Assembly (NCBI RefSeq): GCF_016741785.1
Contig: NZ_JAERRL010000006.1
Coordinates: forward strand, 124,001-188,000
Direction of reading: 5' to 3'
Source: Streptomyces sp. 7-21
Lineage (GTDB): Bacteria > Actinomycetota > Actinomycetes > Streptomycetales > Streptomycetaceae
DNA length: 64,000 nucleotides
The translations under genes and the position numbers were made by a program. The notes under the pieces were generated by a model. The model did no database searches, was not told where the DNA came from, and worked only from the letters and a program-made list of their open reading frames with translations. Positions 58,106-64,000 of this stretch are shown here, one piece after another. Every line of letters starts with the position of its first letter. Position 1 is the first letter of the stretch.

Positions 58106-58651
58106 ATGAGCGATACCGGCAAGGGCGCCACTATCTGGCTCACAGGGCTGCCCAGTGCGGGCAAGACCACCATCGCCCGCGCCCTGGCCAAGAAGCTGGA
58201 GAGTGAGGGCCAGCGGGTCGAGGTGCTGGACGGAGACGAGCTCCGCACTTTCCTGACCGCCGGGCTGGGCTTCTCCCGCGAGGACCGGCACACCAACGTC
58301 CAGCGGATCGGATACGTCGCCGAGCTGCTGGCTTCCCACGGGGTCAAAGTGCTGGTGCCCGTGATCGCACCCTACGCGGAGAGCCGCGAGGCCGTGCGCA
58401 AGCGGCACCAGGAGGCCGGCACCGGGTACCTCGAGGTCCACGTCGCGACCCCCGTCGAGGTCTGTGCGCAGCGGGACGTCAAGGGCCTGTACGCCAAGCA
58501 GGCGGCGGGGGAGCTGTCCGGCCTCACCGGCGTGGACGACCCTTACGAGGTCCCGGTCGATCCCGACCTGCGGATCGCTGCGCATCAGCAGACAATCGAG
58601 GAATCCGCCGACGCGCTCTACGCGCTGCTCGCCGAGAGGGGAATGCTGTGA
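58106..58651 (+). CDS. cysC: Adenylylsulfate kinase
   Basis: The 181-residue kinase converts APS to PAPS. It has the P-loop GLPSAGKTT, LDGDELRTFLTAGLGFSREDRHTNVQRIG (APS-binding) and VPVIAPYAESREAVRKRH. ATG at 58106 is chosen; GTG at 58091 is in frame and GAGG lies about eight bases before the ATG. Because cysH looks like an APS reductase, PAPS made here is probably for sulfotransferases or competes for APS, a common puzzle in this operon type. It lies between cysH and cysD. Confidence 0.94.
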   Translation: MSDTGKGATIWLTGLPSAGKTTIARALAKKLESEGQRVEVLDGDELRTFLTAGLGFSREDRHTNVQRIGYVAELLASHGVKVLVPVIAPYAESREAVRKRHQEAGTGYLEVHVATPVEVCAQRDVKGLYAKQAAGELSGLTGVDDPYEVPVDPDLRIAAHQQTIEESADALYALLAERGML

Positions 58652-58697
58652 GCCGTCCGGCGAACGGAGGCGGAGAAGCGAGCGAAAGGAAGACGGC

Positions 58698-59633
58698 ATG
58701 ACAGCGGCTCTCCCGGCCTCCGGGGATTCCGATAACCCCTACGCCCTGTCGCACCTCGATGTGCTGGAGTCCGAGGCGGTGCACATCTTCCGCGAGGTCG
58801 CGGGCGAGTTCGAGCGCCCGGTGATCCTCTTCTCGGGCGGCAAGGACTCCATCGTGATGCTCCACCTGGCGCTGAAGTCGTTCGCGCCGGCGCCCATCCC
58901 GTTCGCTCTGCTGCACGTCGACACCGGGCACAACTTCCCCGAGGTCATCGCCTTCCGCGACCGCGTGGTGGCCCAGCACTCGCTGCGGCTGCACGTGGCC
59001 TCGGTGCAGGAGTTCATCGACCGCGGGCAGCTGCGTGAGCGCCCCGACGGCACCCGCAACCCGCTCCAGACCGTGCCGCTGCTCGACGCCATCGAGCGGA
59101 ACCGCTTCGACGCTGTCTTCGGCGGCGGGCGGCGCGACGAGGAGAAGGCCCGGGCCAAGGAACGCGTCTTCTCGCTCCGCGACGAGTTCGGCGGCTGGGA
59201 CCCCCGCCGCCAGCGGCCGGAGCTGTGGCAGCTCTACAACGGCCGCCACGCCCCCGGCGAGCACGTGCGCGTCTTCCCGCTGTCCAACTGGACCGAGCTG
59301 GACGTGTGGCAGTACATCGCCCGCGAGAAGATCGAGATCCCGGAGATCTACTTCGCCCACGAACGCGAGCTGTTCCTGCGCAACGGCATGTGGCTGGCCC
59401 CGGGCGAGTGGGGCGGTCCGAAGGAGGGCGAGCCGGTCGAGCGGCGCCTGGTGCGCTACCGCACGGTGGGCGACATGTCCTGCACCGGAGCGGTGGACTC
59501 CGACGCGGAGACCATCGAGCAGATCATCGCCGAGATCGCCACCTCCCGGCTGACCGAGCGCGGTGCCACGCGCGCCGACGACAAGCTGTCCGAGGCGGCC
59601 ATGGAGGACCGCAAGCGCGAGGGGTACTTCTAA
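58698..59633 (+). CDS. cysD: Sulfate adenylyltransferase subunit 2
   Basis: The 311-residue ATP-pyrophosphatase subunit makes APS from sulfate and ATP. It shows VILFSGGKDSIVMLHLALK (PP-loop), LLHVDTGHNFPEV, FGGGRRDEEKARAKER and the C-terminal RYRTVGDMSCTGAVDS. AAAGGAAG lies before the ATG at 58698. Its stop overlaps the start of cysN by one base (TAATG), keeping the two subunits balanced. Confidence 0.96.
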   Translation: MTAALPASGDSDNPYALSHLDVLESEAVHIFREVAGEFERPVILFSGGKDSIVMLHLALKSFAPAPIPFALLHVDTGHNFPEVIAFRDRVVAQHSLRLHVASVQEFIDRGQLRERPDGTRNPLQTVPLLDAIERNRFDAVFGGGRRDEEKARAKERVFSLRDEFGGWDPRRQRPELWQLYNGRHAPGEHVRVFPLSNWTELDVWQYIAREKIEIPEIYFAHERELFLRNGMWLAPGEWGGPKEGEPVERRLVRYRTVGDMSCTGAVDSDAETIEQIIAEIATSRLTERGATRADDKLSEAAMEDRKREGYF

Positions 59634-60964
59634 TGAGCACGACCATCGAGATGTCCGCCACCTCGCTGCTGCGGTTCGCGACGGCGGGGTCCGTGGACGA
59701 CGGCAAGTCCACCCTGGTCGGCCGGCTGCTGCACGACTCCAAGTCCGTGCTCGCGGACCAGCTGGAGGCCGTCGAGCTGGCCTCCCGCAACCGCGGCGCC
59801 GACGCGCCCGACCTGGCGCTGCTGACCGACGGCCTGCGCGCCGAGCGCGAGCAGGGCATCACCATCGACGTGGCCTACCGCTACTTCGCGACGCCCAAGC
59901 GGCGGTTCATCCTCGCCGACACGCCCGGGCACGTGCAGTACACGCGGAACATGGTCACCGGCGCCTCGACCGCCGAGCTGGCGATCATCCTGGTGGACGC
60001 GCGCAATGGCGTGGTCGAGCAGACCCGCCGCCACGCGGCCGTCGCGGCCCTGCTGCGCGTCCCGCACGTGGTGCTCGCCGTCAACAAGATGGACCTGGTG
60101 GACTACGCCGAGCCCGTCTTCGCCGCGATCGCCGAGGAGTTCACGCGCTACGCGGCCTCGCTGGGCGTGCCGGAGATCACCGCCATCCCGATCTCCGCGC
60201 TCGTCGGAGACAACGTCGTGACGCCGTCCGCGACGATGGACTGGTACGGCGGTCCCACGGTGCTGGAGCACCTGGAGTCCGTGTCCGTCAGCAACGACCC
60301 GTCGGCCGCCCCGGCGCGGTTCCCCGTGCAGTACGTGATCCGGCCGCAGACGCCCGAGTACCCGGACTACCGGGGCTACGCCGGCCAGATCGCCTCCGGC
60401 GTGCTGCGCGTCGGCCAGCGGGTGACCGTGCTGCCGTCGGGGCTGTCCAGCACGGTCTCAAGCATCGAGGCCCTGGGCCAGTCCGTGGACTTCGCCTGGG
60501 CCCCGCAGTCGGTGACCATCTCGCTCTCAGACGACCTCGACGTCTCGCGCGGCGACATGATCGTGCCCGCGGACGCCGCGGTGACGCCGACCCGCGACAT
60601 CACGGCGACGGTGTGCCACCTGCACGACCGGCCGCTGACGCCGGGAGCCCGGGTGCTGCTCAAGCACACCACGCGCACGGTCAAGGCGATCGTCAAGGAG
60701 ATCCCGTCCCGGCTGACGCTGGACGACCTGTCCCAGCATCCGGACCCGGGTGAGCTGGCGGTCAACGACATCGGCCGCGTGGTGATCCGCACCTCGGAGC
60801 CGCTGGCCATGGACGCCTACGCGGACTCCCGGACCACCGGCTCGTTCCTGCTGATCGACCCGGCGGACGGTACGACGCTCACCGCGGGCATGGCGGGCAA
60901 CGCCTTCGCGGAGGCCGCGGCCAGGACCGCGGGCGCCGCGGACGACGACGGCTGGGACTTCTGA
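59633..60964 (+). CDS. cysN: Sulfate adenylyltransferase subunit 1 (GTPase)
   Basis: The 443-residue GTPase drives APS formation by CysD. It is an EF-Tu-like protein with the P-loop TAGSVDDGKSTLVGRL, the switch segment EREQGITIDVAYRYF, DTPGH and NKMD, then two beta-barrel domains. No APS kinase domain is fused; that activity is in cysC. The start overlaps the cysD stop. A 13-bp hairpin directly after the stop may end or attenuate the operon before the chelatase gene. Confidence 0.96.
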   Translation: MSTTIEMSATSLLRFATAGSVDDGKSTLVGRLLHDSKSVLADQLEAVELASRNRGADAPDLALLTDGLRAEREQGITIDVAYRYFATPKRRFILADTPGHVQYTRNMVTGASTAELAIILVDARNGVVEQTRRHAAVAALLRVPHVVLAVNKMDLVDYAEPVFAAIAEEFTRYAASLGVPEITAIPISALVGDNVVTPSATMDWYGGPTVLEHLESVSVSNDPSAAPARFPVQYVIRPQTPEYPDYRGYAGQIASGVLRVGQRVTVLPSGLSSTVSSIEALGQSVDFAWAPQSVTISLSDDLDVSRGDMIVPADAAVTPTRDITATVCHLHDRPLTPGARVLLKHTTRTVKAIVKEIPSRLTLDDLSQHPDPGELAVNDIGRVVIRTSEPLAMDAYADSRTTGSFLLIDPADGTTLTAGMAGNAFAEAAARTAGAADDDGWDF

Positions 60965-60971
60965 CGCGGCG

Positions 60972-61003
60972 GGCGGGGCGGCCGGTCCAGCGGCCGCCCC
61001 GCC
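60972..61003 (+). terminator. Strong hairpin after cysN
   Basis: Bases 60972-60984 pair perfectly with 60991-61003 around a 6-base loop, eight bases after the cysN stop. It probably reduces read-through into the chelatase gene. Confidence 0.8.
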
Positions 61004-61019
61004 TGTGCGGAGCACGGCC

Positions 61020-61802
61020 ATGACCAGCGAGATATCCCGTCCGGTACGCCCCGCCGCGATGCTCATCGTCGCCCACGGCAGCCGCGATCCGCGGCACGCG
61101 GCGACGGTGGCGGCGGTGGCGGAGCGGGTGCGGGCGCACCGCCCCGGCGCGCGTGTTGCCGTGGGCTTCCTCGAACTCAGCGTGCCGCTCGCCGAGCGGG
61201 CGCTGTTCCGGCTGCGCGAGGCCGGCGAGCGGGAGGTCGTCGTTCTTCCGCTGCTGCTCAGCCGCGCCTACCACGCCACGCATGACCTTCCCGCCCTGCT
61301 GGCGCAGCAGCGCGTCCGCATGCCGGACCTCACCATCCACCAGGCGGATGTGCTCGGTCCCGTCCCGGAGCCGCTGCTGACGGCGGCGCTGGAGCGGCGG
61401 CTGGCCGAGGCCGGGCTGAGCGGGCCACGCGGCAACACCGGCGTGGTGCTGGCCTCGGCGGGCACCTCGGATCCGGCGGCCCGCGCCGTGCTCGGCGACC
61501 TGGCGCGCCAGTGGCAGCGCGCGGCCGGATGGCACGCCGTGACACCCGCCTATGCCTCCGCCTCTCCGCCCCGCACCGCCGAGGCGGTGCGGGCGCTGCG
61601 GGCGGCCGGCGCGCGCCGGGTGGCCGTCGCGCCGTACGTGATCGCGCCGGGGCTGCTGCCCGACCGCATCGCGGCGGGCGCCGCCGAGGCGGGCGCCGAC
61701 GTGCTGGCGCCGGTGCTCGGCGACGCCCCGGAGCTGGCCCGGCTGCTGCTGCGCCGCTACGAGGCGGCGCTGGGCGGCCCGGGAGCCCGGCTCGCGGGCT
61801 GA
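61020..61802 (+). CDS. CbiX/SirB-family sirohydrochlorin chelatase-like protein
   Basis: The 260-residue protein has the chelatase pattern MLIVAHGSRDPRHAATVAAVAERV with the metal-binding His, then LLLSRAYHATHDLPALL and a repeat of the fold in the second half (VAPYVIAPGLLPDRI). Family members insert iron or cobalt into sirohydrochlorin; near sirA an iron role in sirohaem synthesis is likely. GGAG seven bases before the ATG supports 61020. In related streptomycetes, as I recall, a sulfonate-type ABC transporter lies between cysN and this gene; here it is missing. Confidence 0.88.
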   Translation: MTSEISRPVRPAAMLIVAHGSRDPRHAATVAAVAERVRAHRPGARVAVGFLELSVPLAERALFRLREAGEREVVVLPLLLSRAYHATHDLPALLAQQRVRMPDLTIHQADVLGPVPEPLLTAALERRLAEAGLSGPRGNTGVVLASAGTSDPAARAVLGDLARQWQRAAGWHAVTPAYASASPPRTAEAVRALRAAGARRVAVAPYVIAPGLLPDRIAAGAAEAGADVLAPVLGDAPELARLLLRRYEAALGGPGARLAG

Positions 61803-61836
61803 ACCCCGCCGCCCTGCACCGCCTCGGCAGGTTCTC

Positions 61837-62349
61837 TCAGGCGGCCGGGACGTAGCGGTAGCCGACGCCGCGCACCGTGGCGATGCGGTTGCGGTGGCGC
61901 GGGCCGAGCTTGCGGCGCAGCCGCGCGACGTGCACGTCCACCGTCCGCTTGTCGCCGACGGCTTCGTATCCCCACACGTGTGTGACCAGGTGCTCGCGGC
62001 TGTAGACGCGGCGGGGATGGCGCGCGAGGTGGGCGAGCAGCTCGAACTCCAGGTAGGTCAGATCGAGGCTGCGGCCCTCGATCTCGGCGGTGCGCTGGGT
62101 CTCGTCGATGACCAGCCCGGCGTCGCCCTCCACGGCACGCAGCGGCCCGCGCGTGCCCGCGGCGGCCGCGGCGGCGCCGGGCGGGACGACCACGTAGCCG
62201 AGCAGGGGCACGGTGCTGCCGCCGCCGTCCTGGCCCGTGCCGGCGCGGGGGGCCAGCGTCACGGTCAGGCTGGGGGTGCCGGAGGGCGCCGGGCGCCCGG
62301 GGCGTCCGGGAAGCGCGGAGAGCGGGCGGAGAACGGCACGCTGCCGCAT
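61837..62349 (-). CDS. Winged-helix regulator without receiver domain
   Basis: The 170-residue protein has a Pro/Ala/Gly-rich N-terminal half of no clear fold, then an OmpR/PhoB-type DNA-binding domain: DLTYLEFELLAHLARHPRRVYSREHLVTHVWGYEAVGDKRTVDVHVARLRRKLG and the C-terminal hairpin IATVRGVGYRYV. It lacks a phospho-acceptor domain, so it is an orphan regulator. AAGGA lies about seven bases before the ATG at 62349. Nearby genes suggest control of sulfur or export genes, but this is a guess. Confidence 0.88.
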   Translation of the reverse strand: MRQRAVLRPLSALPGRPGRPAPSGTPSLTVTLAPRAGTGQDGGGSTVPLLGYVVVPPGAAAAAAGTRGPLRAVEGDAGLVIDETQRTAEIEGRSLDLTYLEFELLAHLARHPRRVYSREHLVTHVWGYEAVGDKRTVDVHVARLRRKLGPRHRNRIATVRGVGYRYVPAA

Positions 62350-62949
62350 GGTGGTGTCCTTCCTCTGTCGTGGTCGGTGCGGCTTCGTCGGGCACGGGCG
62401 GCGGAAGCCACGCGCGGAGCGCGGACCACGACGCCCGGCGGAACGGACCTGCGAGGGATGAGAAGCGCGGCAGCTCACGGCCAGCGGGGCCGGGGCCGGC
62501 GTGCGTGACGACGTGGCGTACGAGAACGCGCAAGAGTCAGGAGCGGGGAACGCCGACGCCAGCGGGCCGCGCGTCAGTGTTCGCGCGCACAGAGAGCGCT
62601 CGCCTGCCGCCGGAGGTCGACGTGGAGGCGCTGAACGAGGAAGTCAGCCTGGCTCACAGTACGGGACTGTGCCAGCGGGTCACGGTCCGCGTCAAGGTGT
62701 AATACGGCACGTCTCACCTACCGGACATGTGGGGAACTCGCCGCTCTCCGCAGGGAGTTCTCCAGGGCAGTGCCGGGCGCGGCGCGCGCTGCCCGGCCGG
62801 CGCTTCCCCCTGCCCCGCTCCACGGGCCGCCGGCCGGGCGTCACCCCCACTCCGGGCCGTCATCGTAAAGCGAGCGCCCGCATACCGCCAGTGACCTTCC
62901 CACGGCACGCGTCCGCCCGGCCACCGGCCGTGTCCGGCGCCGCACCCGG
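62350..62949. other. 600-bp region with no firm gene
   Basis: It separates the orphan winged-helix gene from the TauE/SafE gene. One short frame (62505-62702, listed separately) has a protein-like end. The rest shows no motif I recognise, and the open frames that cross it have noncoding composition. Confidence 0.5.
62505..62702 (+). CDS. Possible small hypothetical protein
   Basis: A 65-codon frame from GTG at 62505 whose C-terminal half, ESARLPPEVDVEALNEEVSL then CQRVTVRVKV, has balanced composition unlike random high-GC translation. It is divergent from the winged-helix gene. No ribosome site is clear and the first half is Arg/Thr-rich, so the start may be further in. It may also be a fragment of a lost gene. 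Confidence 0.3.
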   Translation: MTTWRTRTRKSQERGTPTPAGRASVFARTESARLPPEVDVEALNEEVSLAHSTGLCQRVTVRVKV

Positions 62950-63870
62950 TTACGGGCTCACCGCCTGCTGCCGGGTCTCGACCCGCGCCAGCGCGGGAAG
63001 GCCGTGCCGCTTGCGCGCCCACATCCAGGCGAGCGGCCCGAGCGCCAGCGCGGCGCCGACGATGACGCCCGTGACACCCAGCGGTACGTGCAGCATCTGG
63101 AGCCCGGAGGCGAGCAGCACGAGCGTGAGCGCGCGGCGCACCAGCCCGCCGGAGACCTGGGAGGAGAGGCGGGCGCCGAGGTAGACGCCGGGCAGGGAGC
63201 CCAGGAGCAGGGTGCCGGTCATGCCGAACTCGAAGTCTCCGAAGAGGATGTGCGCGATGGCGGCGGAACAGACCAGCGGCACGGCCTGCACCAGGTCCGT
63301 GCCGACGAGCGAGCCGGCCTTCAGCGTCGGGTACAGCAGCAGCAGCGCAATGATCATCAGGGAGCCCGAGCCGACGGACGTCAGGCCGACGACGATGCCG
63401 CCGGCCACCCCGACCAGCATCGTGGGCACCGGCCTGACCCTGATGGACAGCGCATCGTCGTCCTGCGCCCTGCCGCCCTGGGCACGCTCGCGCAGCTGGA
63501 GATAGGCCTTGACCACCATGGACGCGGCGGCCAGCAGCAGCGCCACGCCGAGGGCGGTCTTGATGATGTCCTGGACCTCCGCGCCGTCTCCGAGAGCGCG
63601 GGCGATGAGCACGCCGGCGAAGGCCGAGGGAACGGAGCCCAGCACCAGCCAGAAGACGAGCCGTCTGTTCACCGTGCCCCGGCGCAGGTGCACACCCGCG
63701 CCCACGGGCTTCATGACGGCGGAGGCGACGAGGTCGTTGGAGACCGCGGCCAGGGGCGGGACGTCAAAGAAGAGGACGAGGATGGGGGTCATCAGCGCCC
63801 CGCCGCCCATGCCGGTCATGCCGACGACCACGCCAACGAACAGGCCGGACAACGCCATCCACCAGTCCAC
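62950..63870 (-). CDS. TauE/SafE-family sulfite/organosulfur transporter
   Basis: The 306-residue membrane protein has about eight hydrophobic helices in two halves, each beginning with the glycine-rich family motif: FVGVVVGMTGMGGGALMTP and GGIVVGLTSVGSGSLMI. TauE/SafE proteins move sulfite, sulfonates or related anions, mostly outward. GTG at 63870 has GGAG upstream; the longer frame to 63963 is not needed. It is close to the sulfate-assimilation operon, so a role in sulfite efflux or sulfur-anion transport is plausible. Confidence 0.92.
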   Translation of the reverse strand: MDWWMALSGLFVGVVVGMTGMGGGALMTPILVLFFDVPPLAAVSNDLVASAVMKPVGAGVHLRRGTVNRRLVFWLVLGSVPSAFAGVLIARALGDGAEVQDIIKTALGVALLLAAASMVVKAYLQLRERAQGGRAQDDDALSIRVRPVPTMLVGVAGGIVVGLTSVGSGSLMIIALLLLYPTLKAGSLVGTDLVQAVPLVCSAAIAHILFGDFEFGMTGTLLLGSLPGVYLGARLSSQVSGGLVRRALTLVLLASGLQMLHVPLGVTGVIVGAALALGPLAWMWARKRHGLPALARVETRQQAVSP

Positions 63871-64000
63871 GGCTCCGCTCCTCCAGCCCCGGGCGTTCGC
63901 ACACGTCAACCTGCCGTAACCTACCGGTGCTCCCACGGTGGCAGGAGCGGGGACACCCGGCAAGCCTCCCCCGGGCCACCTGCCCCAGTAACCACGCGGT

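Noticed and set aside
1..64000. tRNA, rRNA, riboswitch or biosynthetic megasynthase genes
   Set aside because: I saw no cloverleaf-type sequence ending in a T-arm, no rRNA motifs and no PKS/NRPS core motifs on reading both strands; a covariance search would be needed to exclude small RNAs.

Overview
The window is about 64 kb of very GC-rich chromosomal DNA with strong third-position GC bias, GTG/TTG starts, many short gene overlaps and twin-arginine secreted proteins. Gene content points to Streptomyces or a close relative: a 20S proteasome beta subunit, archaeal-type Psd beside PssA, PucR/IclR purine regulators, F420-type PPOX and DUF2637 proteins, and the actinobacterial sirA leader peptide. 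I see no rRNA, tRNA, CRISPR array, complete insertion sequence or biosynthetic megasynthase.

Layout. 0-9 kb: the end of an alpha-galactosidase, a small secreted protein, a LysR regulator with a palindrome over its start codon, a stand-alone proteasome beta subunit (prcB), a decayed GNAT acetyltransferase, an ABC exporter divergent from a two-component pair, and a TetR gene. 9-15 kb: an HpcH/CitE-type lyase, psd-pssA, an MBL hydrolase, exonuclease III, a DUF6278-like gene and GntR. 15-23 kb: secreted enzymes (bicovalent flavoprotein oxidase, EEP phosphodiesterase, Cip1-like protein), a sirtuin divergent from a gamma-glutamyltransferase, and a frameshifted coiled-coil gene. 23-32 kb: a phytoene-desaturase-like oxidase, glycerate kinase, ROK kinase, an orphan family-5 substrate-binding lipoprotein and its divergent LacI regulator, with a readable promoter/operator region. 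32-43 kb: a secreted RNase Sa homologue, then a purine-catabolism block: IclR (AllR-like), MocA-like nucleotidyltransferase, a scrap of malate synthase, and a xanthine-dehydrogenase operon (FAD, 2Fe-2S and Mo subunits plus XdhC) divergent from pucR. 43-54 kb: a helical-repeat protein, a GntR/FCD regulator, an iron-box-controlled FhuF-like reductase, a DUF2637 protein, an Ada-AlkA plus Ogt alkylation-repair pair, a PPOX oxidoreductase, Lon under a predicted HspR operator, a DUF5753-type XRE regulator and AidB. 55-64 kb: an assimilatory sulfate-reduction operon (leader peptide, sirA, small zinc-ribbon protein, cysH, cysC, cysD, cysN), a sirohydrochlorin-chelatase-like gene, an orphan winged-helix regulator and a TauE/SafE transporter.

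How it works together. The sulfur block runs sulfate to APS/PAPS to sulfite to sulfide; the CbiX-like chelatase could serve the sirohaem of SirA, and a cysteine-sensing leader peptide precedes the operon. The purine block supplies a molybdenum hydroxylase, its maturation factors and two dedicated regulators. The LacI-SBP-ROK region looks like a sugar-uptake locus that has lost its permease genes.

A recurring theme is erosion. The GNAT gene, the malate synthase N-terminus and the coiled-coil gene are broken. The CitE-type lyase, the SBP and prcB lack usual partners, and the sulfate operon has no importer. Starts and functions rest on motif reading only; no database search was run.
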